Shown: positions 1 through 7,893, numbered from the stretch's first letter. The stretch is 10,498 nt of DNA from Chloroflexota bacterium (GCA_003519205.1 DOXE01000297.1:1-10498), one strand, 5' to 3'. Notes: generated by a model not told the origin, from the letters alone. Program-made: numbers and translations.

Positions 1-72
1 GAGTAAACCCCAACATTAAAGGTCATGTTTCAAGCTATAACTTTTTGGGATTTACCTAGTTTCTCTGTCCAG

Positions 73-1539
73 TTACAATTCTTGGCAACCGAGCGTCCAA
101 TTATAGCCATCATGCTGAATTAATTTGTCTGACGCTTCTGGTCCCCAGGTGCCTGGCTCATATATTTTAAGGGGCGGTGCGCTCTCCAGTTGCCAGCCTT
201 CCAGAATATTGTCTACCAACCCCCAGGCTAATTCAATCGCGTCTCCTCTTGTGAACAATGATGGATCCCCTTTTAAAATATCAAGTAACAGACGCTCATA
301 GGCATCCGGTATGGACATAGCTCCGAAAGAATCGGCATATTGGAAATTCATAGCCACTGTCCGCATATCGGCCGTGGTATCTGGTTCTTTTGCCTGGAAA
401 CTAATATGGATTCCTTCATCCGGCTGAACACAAATAGACAAGCGATTGGCTCTGATCAGTGTCCCGGCTGGCAACGGAAACATCACATGTGGTGGCCGTT
501 TAAATAGTATACCGATTTCGGTCGTCTTATCTGCTAGCGCTTTACCGGAGCGCAAGAAAAATGGAACCCCTTGCCAACGCCAATTGTCAATATACAGGCG
601 AATACCCGCGAAAGTTGCCGTCTGGGAATGAGGGTCTACTCCTTCCGCGTCAAGGTATCCTCGATACTGACCACGAACAGTGTGCTGAGCCACTTCGGCC
701 GGATCAATTGGCCGGATCGAATGAAATATTTTTACCTTTTCATTACGCAACGCATTTGCCTCGAATGAGTCGGGAGGCTCCATAGCCACGAGTGACAAAA
801 GTTGGAGCATATGATTTTGCACCATATCTCTTACAACGCCGACGCCATCATAATAGCCTGCCCGGTGTCCTACGTCGATCATCTCGGCGGCCGTGATTTG
901 AACATGGTGGATATAATTCCTGTTCCATATTGGCTCGAATAAGGAATTGGCGAAGCGGAAAACCAGGATGTTTTGAACCGTTTCTTTTCCAAGATAATGA
1001 TCAATTCGATAGATTTGGGATTCCTTTAAATCCTGGTAGACAGCTTGATTTAACGCCCGGGCAGATGGCAAGTCATGGCCGAATGGTTTTTCGATGACAA
1101 CCCGGCGCCATCCATGGTTCTCGTCCACCATACCAGATCGCCCCAGATTATGGACAGTTATTTCATAAAGTCGCGGGGCGAGGGATAGATAATAAACCCG
1201 GTTTGCCTGCCCACCATTTGCCTTTTCGATTTCAGAGAGTTGGGAGTCCAGGGCTTTATAGTCATCTAAATCTCCTAAATCACCCGGATAGTAACTGACT
1301 TTAGACGCAAATAATTCCCAATCTTCAGCGCTATATTTTTCGGGGGCAAGCTCTTTCATGCTCTCTTCTAACTGGGTTCTGTATTCGTCATCGCTATACG
1401 GGGTTCTGGAAACGCCAACGATCCGCCACGGTTCGGGTAAGCGTCCCTTGCAATACAGATTTAGCAACGCTGGAATGAGCTTGCGTCGTGTTAAGTCTCC
1501 CGATGCGCCGAATATTACAATCGTCGTCGTCCCGCTCAT
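73..1539 (-). CDS. zwf: Glucose-6-phosphate 1-dehydrogenase
   Basis: Cytosolic enzyme oxidising glucose-6-phosphate to 6-phosphogluconolactone with NAD(P)+, the first step of the oxidative pentose phosphate pathway. The 488-residue product has the usual family length. It shows the N-terminal nucleotide-binding fingerprint [10 protein letters not shown] (residues 11-20), the EKPFG segment (150-154), the active-site signature RIDHYLGKE (178-186) with catalytic His181, FEPIWNR (201-207), and the C-terminal DAYERLLLD block (412-420). The frame is open upstream to 1644, but ATG at 1539 is chosen because a full AGGAGGA ribosome binding site lies 9 bases before it and because the dinucleotide-binding strand starts almost at once, as in the family. 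It is divergent from aroKB across about 120 bases. No 6-phosphogluconolactonase or gnd gene is visible; only 72 bases remain downstream. The family call is firm. Confidence 0.97.
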   Translation of the reverse strand: MSGTTTIVIFGASGDLTRRKLIPALLNLYCKGRLPEPWRIVGVSRTPYSDDEYRTQLEESMKELAPEKYSAEDWELFASKVSYYPGDLGDLDDYKALDSQLSEIEKANGGQANRVYYLSLAPRLYEITVHNLGRSGMVDENHGWRRVVIEKPFGHDLPSARALNQAVYQDLKESQIYRIDHYLGKETVQNILVFRFANSLFEPIWNRNYIHHVQITAAEMIDVGHRAGYYDGVGVVRDMVQNHMLQLLSLVAMEPPDSFEANALRNEKVKIFHSIRPIDPAEVAQHTVRGQYRGYLDAEGVDPHSQTATFAGIRLYIDNWRWQGVPFFLRSGKALADKTTEIGILFKRPPHVMFPLPAGTLIRANRLSICVQPDEGIHISFQAKEPDTTADMRTVAMNFQYADSFGAMSIPDAYERLLLDILKGDPSLFTRGDAIELAWGLVDNILEGWQLESAPPLKIYEPGTWGPEASDKLIQHDGYNWTLGCQEL

Positions 1540-1548
1540 GGGTGAATT

Positions 1549-1555
1549 TCCTCCT
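1549..1555 (-). promoter_or_regulatory. Shine-Dalgarno site that fixes the zwf start
   Basis: Read on the minus strand the site is AGGAGGA, 9 bases before ATG at 1539. It rejects the longer reading of the frame that begins at 1644, whose extra 35 residues ([10 protein letters not shown]...) do not look like a dehydrogenase N-terminus. Confidence 0.85.
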
Positions 1556-1660
1556 ATCACTTTGAAAGTATCGTACCCGACGTAGAATACAACAACTCCA
1601 AAACTATTGAAAGTGTCTAAGACCGCAATCAATTTTGCACCCATGTAGAGCCATTCAATA

Positions 1661-3361
1661 ATGAGCTATAATCAAGAGATGTCCCTACGAAATATCGTGC
1701 TGACTGGATTTATGGGCACCGGGAAAACCACTGTTGGCCGGCTATTAGCCAGCCAAACGACCCGTGAATTTTTAGATACCGACGAACTGATTGAGGCGAA
1801 AGCCGGCCGTTCTATCGCCGATATTTTCACAATTGATGGCGAAAAAGCCTTTCGCCTCATGGAAAGGGAAGTTGCCCGGGATTTGGCCGGCCGAGAAAAT
1901 CTGGTGATCGCGACTGGCGGCCGGTTCATGATTGATCCCCTTAATGCCCAACTACTGGGTCAGACTAGTATCATCATCTGTTTAACCGCAGAGCCTAACG
2001 AGATTTTAGATCGACTATCGGCCGATACGCTTCGAAGGCCCTTATTAGAAGTACCTGATCCGGCGCTTCAGATAAAGCAGTTGTTAGACGAAAGATCGGA
2101 GGCTTACGGTCAATTTCAGCAGGTTACTACCTCTGGGAAAAATCCGCAATCCATCACATCTGAAATAATAGAACTGATCACTCGTTTGGAAAATGAAGTT
2201 GACTGGCAAGTTCCTTTCCATAGCCGAATACCAGTTCGCTATCCAGGAGGTCGTTACCTGGTCAAAATCGGTCAGAATCTGCTTTCCCATTTGGAGAAAT
2301 CTCTGGACCCGGATGGTCCATACGCTATCGTGACCGATAGCAACGTCGGCCCCTTGTACTCAGAAAATCTGGCCAGCCTGGATCCAATGGCCTTGATAAC
2401 CATTCCGGCCGGCGAAGAATACAAGACTCTCAACTCAGTCCGAATAATCTACGATCAATTATTATCCTATGGCCTAGACCGCAAGAGCACCATCATCGCC
2501 CTTGGAGGTGGTGTAGTCGGTGATATGGCTGGTTTCGCCGCTGCAACTTATATGCGAGGTGTCAGATTCATCCAATGCCCGACAACAGTATTAGCCATGG
2601 TCGATGCAAGCGTCGGTGGAAAAACTGGGGTCGACTTACCCCAGGGGAAAAATTTAATCGGGGCATTCAAACAACCCCATGCCGTCATCGCCGACTTGGC
2701 CACCCTGGCAACGCTTCCAGCCGTCGAACTATCGGCCGGCATGGCCGAAGTCGTCAAAAGCGGTCTTATCGCCAGTCCAACGTTACTGGAAGAATTAAGT
2801 GGGATGCTCCAGAATCGCCACACAAACGAGACCAAACGTTCCGACATTGTGGATGGTCGTCCAATGTCAGTAGCTAAAAATTGGCCCAAGAATGGATCAA
2901 TTCTGACCATGGGTGACCTTCAGTTATTAATTGTCGAATCGATCCTTATTAAGCGTGATATTGTCGAAGTCGATCCCTTCGAGTCCGGTTACCGCAAAGT
3001 ACTCAATTTAGGCCACACTTTCGCTCACGCCATTGAGCAGGTCAGCAATTACCAGGTTCGGCATGGACAGGCTGTAGCCATAGGCTTGGTAGCAGCGATC
3101 AATCTCTCAGCTAAACTCGGCCACTGCAGCCCGGAGATAGAAGGGTATATTGAAAGATTGTTGAATAGTTTGGTTTTACCGATCCGGATACCGGCCGGTC
3201 TGGCTCCTGGTAAACTAATAAGGGCGATGGGTAGTGACAAGAAAAGAACCAAAAACAAGCTACAATTCGTTCTCATTCGCGATATAGGAGATGTTTTTGT
3301 CAGTGATCAGGTCCCTCAAGGAGCCGTTCACCAAACCATGGTTGATTTGCAGTCAAACTAG
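1661..3361 (+). CDS. aroKB: Bifunctional shikimate kinase / 3-dehydroquinate synthase (AroK-AroB fusion)
   Basis: A 566-residue fusion of two shikimate-pathway enzymes. Residues ~10-175 are shikimate kinase (ATP + shikimate to shikimate-3-phosphate): Walker A GFMGTGKT (16-23), substrate residues Asp39/Asp41 and Arg65, lid motif LRRPLL (124-129) and Arg145. Residues ~188-566 are 3-dehydroquinate synthase (DAHP to 3-dehydroquinate, NAD+ and metal dependent): GGGVVGD (282-288), [11 protein letters not shown] (315-325) and a metal triad Glu363, His452, His468. Two oddities: the kinase loop normally GGG reads GGR (86-88), and the Glu363-His452 spacing is longer than in the E. coli enzyme. aroQ follows 45 bases downstream, so an operon is likely. 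Start: ATG 1661 has only a weak upstream match (TAGAG). ATG 1679 ([10 protein letters not shown]) is an equally good N-terminus, and a perfect TATAAT at 1667-1672 would make a leaderless message beginning there. I give the longer frame. Confidence 0.95.
   Translation: MSYNQEMSLRNIVLTGFMGTGKTTVGRLLASQTTREFLDTDELIEAKAGRSIADIFTIDGEKAFRLMEREVARDLAGRENLVIATGGRFMIDPLNAQLLGQTSIIICLTAEPNEILDRLSADTLRRPLLEVPDPALQIKQLLDERSEAYGQFQQVTTSGKNPQSITSEIIELITRLENEVDWQVPFHSRIPVRYPGGRYLVKIGQNLLSHLEKSLDPDGPYAIVTDSNVGPLYSENLASLDPMALITIPAGEEYKTLNSVRIIYDQLLSYGLDRKSTIIALGGGVVGDMAGFAAATYMRGVRFIQCPTTVLAMVDASVGGKTGVDLPQGKNLIGAFKQPHAVIADLATLATLPAVELSAGMAEVVKSGLIASPTLLEELSGMLQNRHTNETKRSDIVDGRPMSVAKNWPKNGSILTMGDLQLLIVESILIKRDIVEVDPFESGYRKVLNLGHTFAHAIEQVSNYQVRHGQAVAIGLVAAINLSAKLGHCSPEIEGYIERLLNSLVLPIRIPAGLAPGKLIRAMGSDKKRTKNKLQFVLIRDIGDVFVSDQVPQGAVHQTMVDLQSN
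1667..1672 (+). promoter_or_regulatory. Perfect -10 hexamer inside the annotated aroKB 5' end
   Basis: TATAAT ends 6 bases before the in-frame ATG at 1679, so transcription would begin at or next to that ATG. The -35 position at 17-base spacing (1644-1649, TGTAGA) matches the consensus poorly (3 of 6), so this is a suggestion only. Confidence 0.4.
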
Positions 3362-3396
3362 AAAACCAATAGTACACTTATCACCAGATTTCTTAC

Positions 3397-3400
3397 GGAG
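3397..3400 (+). promoter_or_regulatory. Ribosome binding site of aroQ
   Basis: GGAG (within ACGGAG) stands 6 bases before ATG 3407. With only 45 bases between the aroKB stop and this ATG, and no hairpin followed by a T run in the gap, it supports translation of aroQ from a shared message. Confidence 0.65.
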
Positions 3401-3406
3401 TAGTAA

Positions 3407-3850
3407 ATGACAAATATTTTGGTTTTGCATGGGCCAAATTTGAATCTATTGGGCCAGAGGGAACCAGATCTTTACGGCAAAGTGGGTTTGGAAGAAATTA
3501 ATTTTGCCCTAAGGGAACTGGCTGGCCAACATGACAGCGAAATTAGAACTGTTCAATCCAACCATGAGGGAACTCTGATCGACGCATTGCATGAAGCCCA
3601 GGGATGGGCTGATGGAATTCTCATCAATCCCGGTGCATTCACCCACACTAGTTATGCTTTGCGAGATGCCCTGGCAGCTATTGGGATACCTTGTGTTGAA
3701 GTACATCTTTCTAATATTTATGCTCGAGAAACATTCAGACATAAGTCTGTAATAGCTCCGGTTTGTTTGGGACAGATAAGTGGTTTTGGTTGGCGAAGCT
3801 ATACCCTTGGCTTCGTAGCCTTATTGGAATTTATTAACGAAAAAGGCTGA
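3407..3850 (+). CDS. aroQ: Type II 3-dehydroquinate dehydratase
   Basis: Cytosolic enzyme dehydrating 3-dehydroquinate to 3-dehydroshikimate, the step directly after the AroB half of its upstream neighbour. The 147-residue length is standard for the small dodecameric type II family. Visible motifs in order: [12 protein letters not shown] (9-20) with Arg18, the flexible active-site lid carrying catalytic Tyr23 (LYG), QSNHEG (50-55), [10 protein letters not shown] (73-82) with Asn74 and His80, and EVHLSN (98-103) with catalytic His100, then Arg111 in the ARETFRH segment. All expected catalytic residues are present. The ATG has a GGAG site 6 bases upstream. It sits 45 bases behind aroKB on the same strand with no terminator between, so it is very probably cotranscribed. 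It ends 51 bases from the convergent CapA-like gene. Confidence 0.97.
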   Translation: MTNILVLHGPNLNLLGQREPDLYGKVGLEEINFALRELAGQHDSEIRTVQSNHEGTLIDALHEAQGWADGILINPGAFTHTSYALRDALAAIGIPCVEVHLSNIYARETFRHKSVIAPVCLGQISGFGWRSYTLGFVALLEFINEKG

Positions 3851-3867
3851 CTTTTAGCCAAAAAGTC
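3840..3867 (-). terminator. Possible hairpin terminator between convergent aroQ and capA-like genes
   Basis: Two overlapping hairpins can form here. A 7-base-pair perfect stem (GACTTTT at 3849-3855, AAAAGTC at 3861-3867) has a 5-base loop. Read on the minus strand, GGCT-7 bases-AGCC is followed at once by five T residues (complement of 3840-3844), the shape of a weak intrinsic terminator for the minus-strand gene. The stems are short or A/T rich, and the plus direction lacks a T run. Confidence 0.35.
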
Positions 3868-3901
3868 AATGCAGCCAAAAGATTCAGATATCTCCCTTGC
3901 C

Positions 3902-5632
3902 TCACCAACCACTAGCCTGAAAGACAGTTTGTAATAGTTGGGCTCGTTCTGATTCAGACATCGTTCTAGGGCAGCAATAATTTTCAATCAGGCTGGTAAA
4001 CAATTCGACGCTTATGAGCCGGCTATCGTAGATAACGTAAGTATCGATGAAACTCTGGCGGGTGCCGAGCATATCCATCTGGTCAAAGAACAAGTTACCG
4101 AGGCCGTAATGAATAAAACTGCCATTGTAGAAGTCAAATCCCTGGGCATGGTGTCCCTGGCTTCCACTGACGGCCGTTGCCCCAGCCTCAACTAAGGCTT
4201 TAAAATCAGCTTGTTGTTGGGGCGTCGCTTGATAATGGTAATATTCGTTGTATTGTAGGGTCGTCATGACAAGATATCCCTGCTCGCGAAGTTCCCGAAT
4301 CTGTTCGTAAAAGGCCTGGTAATCACAGGGCCGCGAACCTGCGCTATTCTCAGCGGCCCAGGCAAAAGCAGGGCCAACCGGGTTGCAACCAACAAATGCC
4401 ACCTTATTGCCATTATGCTCGAATAAGGCTGGTTCGTTAGCCTGGGCTATATTTCGACCGCCACCAAAGATCTTCATGCCGGCTGTCTCATACAAATCAA
4501 TGGTATGCTCCAGATTGTGAGACCCCCAATCATTTACATGATTGCCAGTTAACTCCACGACATCGGTGCCAATAGACTCGATCAATGCCAGGTAACTATC
4601 TCGGGCACAAAAGATAGGATCACCAATCGGATTGGGGTAAGGGCAATCGGGAGCAAAAGACACTTCATGACTGACGTGAGCGATGTCGGCCGCCTGCATA
4701 ACAGGGGCGACGATCACCCCTGGGTTCGTGATCCCGCCTATCTCCATCTGGTAAGCGGTTGCCCTTCCTAGAGCCGTTACGCCACTCATCGCCACCCGAG
4801 TCAACTTTAGCGGGTCGCGGTTAGACCGGGGTCCGGTCCAATTGGATTGTAGTTGGGCAATGCCGTCGGCATCTCCAGTCACTCCAATCACAACATTTAA
4901 CGGATAGGATGTTGTATCAAAATCCCGAGCCAACGGGGAAGACCCGTTTAATCGCAACACTTTTAATTCTGGCGATAACTGATCGAAGGGAATGATCGTC
5001 CAAGACGGCCGGCCCTTCCACAATGCATCGACCAGCTCGTTTGATTCGACAATTTGGATATTAGTTGAAGGCGATCCCCAGATCGAGGAGAAAGTATCCA
5101 TCGTTTCTTGATCGAGGACCAGATTGCCCAACCCATTACTGCCCGTCTGCCAACCCGCCATGACTCCTTCCAAACTGACGTCATCAGTAACTGTGGCAAA
5201 TGGAGCTGCGATAACGTAAGTCCATTGAGCCAGTGGCGTGCCTTCATTCATGGACAGCTTCACGATTGAACCATTAACCACCTGTCCTTGTGTCCAAGAG
5301 AACAGCTGGGGAGCCATCCGTGATAGCTCTTTCGCTGCCTCCCCCATCTTTACTGGTATCCCAGGTGCCAATTCGAGATAGAAGTCTGGATCCGGCATTA
5401 CGACAGGAGTTGGTTTAGGAGTTTGGGTCGCAGTTGGCACCTCTGCTACCTCAGTACTCCGTTTCTCATTCATCACCATTGGCGTTGGAGGCCGGGTTAG
5501 CAATATGGCAGGTGCGGTCGGCAACCTGGTTGGCAGCTGCGAACCACAGGCTGTTCCCAACACCATAAGAATGGTGATCATAACCAGCCATTTACCCAGA
5601 TCAGGAAGTTTAATGCATTGGGGTACACGCAT
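3902..5632 (-). CDS. CapA-family lipoprotein with N-terminal binding-protein-like domain
   Basis: A 576-residue probable exported lipoprotein. Residues 14-28 form a hydrophobic signal segment ending GTAC (Cys29, a slightly atypical lipobox). A Pro/Thr-rich linker (~30-82) follows, as expected outside the membrane. Residues ~85-250 resemble a small periplasmic binding-protein domain (YVIAAPFATV at 139-148, TIIPFDQLSP at 212-221); this is a weak impression. Residues ~277-545 are a CapA domain (Pfam family named after the poly-gamma-glutamate capsule protein): LTGNHVNDWG (361-370), the SGSQGHHAQG region (489-498) and FIHYGLGNLFFDQ (506-518). The usual GD motif at the domain start reads SGV (283-285). 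I recall similar proteins in Chloroflexota. CapA itself acts in capsule export, but no capB/capC-like partner is near, so the substrate is unknown. No clear ribosome binding site precedes ATG 5632. Confidence 0.88.
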   Translation of the reverse strand: MRVPQCIKLPDLGKWLVMITILMVLGTACGSQLPTRLPTAPAILLTRPPTPMVMNEKRSTEVAEVPTATQTPKPTPVVMPDPDFYLELAPGIPVKMGEAAKELSRMAPQLFSWTQGQVVNGSIVKLSMNEGTPLAQWTYVIAAPFATVTDDVSLEGVMAGWQTGSNGLGNLVLDQETMDTFSSIWGSPSTNIQIVESNELVDALWKGRPSWTIIPFDQLSPELKVLRLNGSSPLARDFDTTSYPLNVVIGVTGDADGIAQLQSNWTGPRSNRDPLKLTRVAMSGVTALGRATAYQMEIGGITNPGVIVAPVMQAADIAHVSHEVSFAPDCPYPNPIGDPIFCARDSYLALIESIGTDVVELTGNHVNDWGSHNLEHTIDLYETAGMKIFGGGRNIAQANEPALFEHNGNKVAFVGCNPVGPAFAWAAENSAGSRPCDYQAFYEQIRELREQGYLVMTTLQYNEYYHYQATPQQQADFKALVEAGATAVSGSQGHHAQGFDFYNGSFIHYGLGNLFFDQMDMLGTRQSFIDTYVIYDSRLISVELFTSLIENYCCPRTMSESERAQLLQTVFQASGW

Positions 5633-5658
5633 TGGTTGGGTTAGATTTCTCGAAATAG

Positions 5659-5670
5659 GAACGTTCGTTC
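5659..5670. promoter_or_regulatory. GAAC-N4-GTTC inverted repeat, similar to the Gram-positive LexA box
   Basis: The bases GAACGTTCGTTC match the GAAC-N4-GTTC core of the Bacillus-type SOS operator. It lies 27 bases upstream of the capA-like ATG and about 20 bases upstream of the candidate ppk -35. Whether LexA of this organism recognises such a box is unknown. Confidence 0.3.
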
Positions 5671-5689
5671 ACAAAATTGTATGCTATAC

Positions 5690-5718
5690 TTGCTGTTCCA
5701 TATATGTGTATCTATGAT
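5690..5718 (+). promoter_or_regulatory. Candidate ppk promoter
   Basis: TTGCTG (5690-5695), a 17-base spacer and TATGAT (5713-5718) form a sigma-70-like promoter. It gives a leader of about 57 bases before the ppk ATG. The -35 begins TTGCT, as does the candidate promoter of the prenyltransferase gene in this window. Confidence 0.45.
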
Positions 5719-5781
5719 AGGGTGCGTTGATGGTCCATCCAAGGGACTTCCGTACACAATCCCCACCAATAGGATTACACC

Positions 5782-7893
5782 ATGTCTGAAGTTGATTTGA
5801 AAGACCCAAGTTTATACATCAACCGAGAGTTGAGCACCATTGAGTTTAATCGCCGCGTATTGATGGAAGCCTTTAACGAAAGTCACCCTCTGCTAGAAAG
5901 GGTGAAATTCCTGGCCATATTTAGCGGTAATATGGATGAGTTTTTCATGGTGCGCGTCTCCGGGCTAAAACAACAAGTTTACATGGGCATCACCGATCGT
6001 CCGGCCGATGGCTTAACTCCACGGGAACAATTAGTCGCAATCCATGAGACAGTGACAGTACTCGTCCAACAGATGATGAATTATTGGTGCGAGGTCTTGA
6101 ATCCCGAGCTGGATAAAGCTGGCATACATATCATCAATCACGAGGATCTTAAAATCCGGCACCAACGAAAACTTCGAGATTACTTTGAACGAGAGATTTT
6201 CCCCGTCTTGACTCCACTTTTGTTCGACCCAGGCCACCCGTTCCCACATATTTCAAATATGAGTCTAAATCTGGCCGTCGTCGTCGTGGATCCCGATTCA
6301 GGTTCAAAACATTTTGCGAGGGTAAAGGTTCCTTTAACATTGCCCCGGCTGGTTCCCCTCAATCCTCTGGATCCTGATGAGTTATTGCCACCCACTGACC
6401 AAAAATTCGTATGGGTCGAACAAGTGATCGCCGCCAATCTAGACCGGCTCTTCCCGGGCATGGAGATTGAAGCAGTATATCCATTCCGAGTCACACGAAA
6501 TACGGACATGGAAATACAGGAAGAAGAGGCAGACGATCTCTTGCTGACCATCGAAGAGAGCCTCCGCCGGCAGCACTTTGGTTTCGTCGTGCGGCTGGAG
6601 ATCGATCACAGCATGCCTGATAATGTGCAGGAAATCCTGATGAATAACCTGCAAATAGGTAGTTTTGATGTTTATCAGGTCAATGGTCCCCTGGGATTGA
6701 GCAGTCTTTGGGAGTTACGGGATCTCGAAAGGGCACGGTTAAAAGATCCGGTTTTTCAACCGACTTTACCACCACCACTGCGCTCTAGTGATAATATCTT
6801 TAACATCTTAAAACGGCAGGACGTGCTATTACACCATCCATATGACAGTTTTTTGCCGGTGGTTGATTTTGTTGAAGCCGCCGCCGACGATCCGAGAGTG
6901 CTGGCTATCAAGCTTACCCTTTACCGTGTGGGTCCAAATCCCCCCATCGTTCACGCACTTATGCAGGCACGCGAAAATGGCAAACAAGTATCGGTACTGG
7001 TTGAACTAAAAGCTAGATTTGATGAGCGCAGCAATATCGAATGGGCGAGGGCTTTGGAAAAAGCAGGTGTTCATGTTGTTTATGGGCTCATCGGTCTTAA
7101 AACTCATTGTAAACTATGTCTGGTTGTTCGTAGGGAAAGGGATGGCATCCGGCGCTATGTCCACATGTCAACCGGTAATTACAATACCATAACAGCGCGT
7201 CTTTACACCGATATTGGCATGATGACCAGCGATCCTGATATTGGTGCCGATACTTCGGAAGTATTTAATTACCTAACCGGATATTCAAAACAGGAAGATT
7301 ACCGGAAGTTTTTAGTGGCGCCGGTTAATTTACGCCGCCGGATAATTGAATTTATCGAAAGAGAAATCGGTCACGGCAAAGAAGGAAAGATTATCATCAA
7401 GGTTAACTCGCTGGTGGATCGTGAGATCATATCCTACCTTTACCGCGCATCCATCGCTGGGGTCAAGATCGAGTTGATCGTCCGAGGCATCTGCTGTTTA
7501 CGGCCGGGTCTGGCCGGCATAAGCGAGAATATACGAGTGATTAGTATCATCGGCCGATTCTTAGAACACAGCCGCATATATTACTTCCACAATAAGGGTC
7601 AGGCTAATCTCTACGTTGGCAGTGCCGATCTGATGCCTCGCAATATCGATCGACGGGTTGAGGTATTATTTCCCGTTAGCGATCCCACGCTAAGGCAAGA
7701 GATACTTGATAATATCCTGGATGTATACCTTCAAGATACAGAAAAAGGTTATTTGTTGCAGCCTGATGGTACCTATGAGAGGATGAATTATAGTAAGGAC
7801 GAGAGTATAAATCTATTCAATAGCCAAGAATGGTTCTTGAACGGCCGGGTCACATTACAACACCAAATTGATGTTCCAACACCAAAGGTTTAA
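5782..7893 (+). CDS. ppk: Polyphosphate kinase 1
   Basis: Makes inorganic polyphosphate from the terminal phosphate of ATP, reversibly, through a phosphohistidine intermediate. At 703 residues it has the normal PPK1 length and all four domains: N domain (~1-105) with LSTIEFNRR (18-26) and the nucleotide-contacting Asn50 in SGNMDEFF; head domain (~106-316); C1 and C2 (~317-690). Catalytic features line up with E. coli numbering at a constant small offset: Arg382 (LTLYR), Arg412 (ELKARFDE), the autophosphorylated His442 in GLKTHCKL, and the second His596 in RFLEHSR. ATG 5782 has AGGA 7 bases upstream. No exopolyphosphatase (ppx) gene is adjacent; one often neighbours ppk in other bacteria. The stop codon interlocks with that of the convergent prenyltransferase gene in the four bases TTAA (7890-7893). 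Confidence 0.98.
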   Translation: MSEVDLKDPSLYINRELSTIEFNRRVLMEAFNESHPLLERVKFLAIFSGNMDEFFMVRVSGLKQQVYMGITDRPADGLTPREQLVAIHETVTVLVQQMMNYWCEVLNPELDKAGIHIINHEDLKIRHQRKLRDYFEREIFPVLTPLLFDPGHPFPHISNMSLNLAVVVVDPDSGSKHFARVKVPLTLPRLVPLNPLDPDELLPPTDQKFVWVEQVIAANLDRLFPGMEIEAVYPFRVTRNTDMEIQEEEADDLLLTIEESLRRQHFGFVVRLEIDHSMPDNVQEILMNNLQIGSFDVYQVNGPLGLSSLWELRDLERARLKDPVFQPTLPPPLRSSDNIFNILKRQDVLLHHPYDSFLPVVDFVEAAADDPRVLAIKLTLYRVGPNPPIVHALMQARENGKQVSVLVELKARFDERSNIEWARALEKAGVHVVYGLIGLKTHCKLCLVVRRERDGIRRYVHMSTGNYNTITARLYTDIGMMTSDPDIGADTSEVFNYLTGYSKQEDYRKFLVAPVNLRRRIIEFIEREIGHGKEGKIIIKVNSLVDREIISYLYRASIAGVKIELIVRGICCLRPGLAGISENIRVISIIGRFLEHSRIYYFHNKGQANLYVGSADLMPRNIDRRVEVLFPVSDPTLRQEILDNILDVYLQDTEKGYLLQPDGTYERMNYSKDESINLFNSQEWFLNGRVTLQHQIDVPTPKV

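Larger units (their letters stand above)
5633..5781. other. Divergent control region between capA-like gene and ppk
   Basis: This 149-base gap holds, in order, an SOS-box-like inverted repeat (5659-5670), a perfect 8-base palindrome CATATATG (5699-5706), a candidate ppk promoter (5690-5718), an 11-base odd palindrome GATGGTCCATC (5729-5739), a 19-codon open frame starting at 5730, and the ppk ribosome binding site AGGA (5771-5774). On the minus strand TACAAT (5681-5676) is a possible -10 for the capA-like gene but has no good -35. Confidence 0.5.

Noticed and set aside
1..26. Minus-strand ATG at 26 opening a frame that reads MTFNVGVY to the window edge, downstream of zwf
   Set aside because: Only eight codons are visible and no ribosome binding site precedes it. 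It could be the next gene of a zwf operon, but nothing in the sequence supports a product.
25..123. Short plus-strand frame of 32 codons across the zwf 3' end
   Set aside because: Antisense to the end of zwf, no ribosome binding site, no recognisable composition; treated as chance.
1583..1588. TAGAAT with TTGAAA upstream (1562-1567) as a plus-strand promoter for aroKB
   Set aside because: The spacer is only 15 bases, shorter than a usual sigma-70 promoter, and TTGAAA belongs to the direct repeat; it was not strong enough to list as a promoter.
1540..1644. 35-codon upstream extension of the zwf frame
   Set aside because: A strong AGGAGGA lies directly before ATG 1539, and the dehydrogenase nucleotide-binding motif starts right after it; the extension has no family likeness and covers the likely promoter region.
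2548..2910. 120-codon minus-strand open frame inside aroKB
   Set aside because: It is a shadow of the strongly conserved synthase domain (GGKTG, AEVVK motifs) on the other strand and has no independent start signal.
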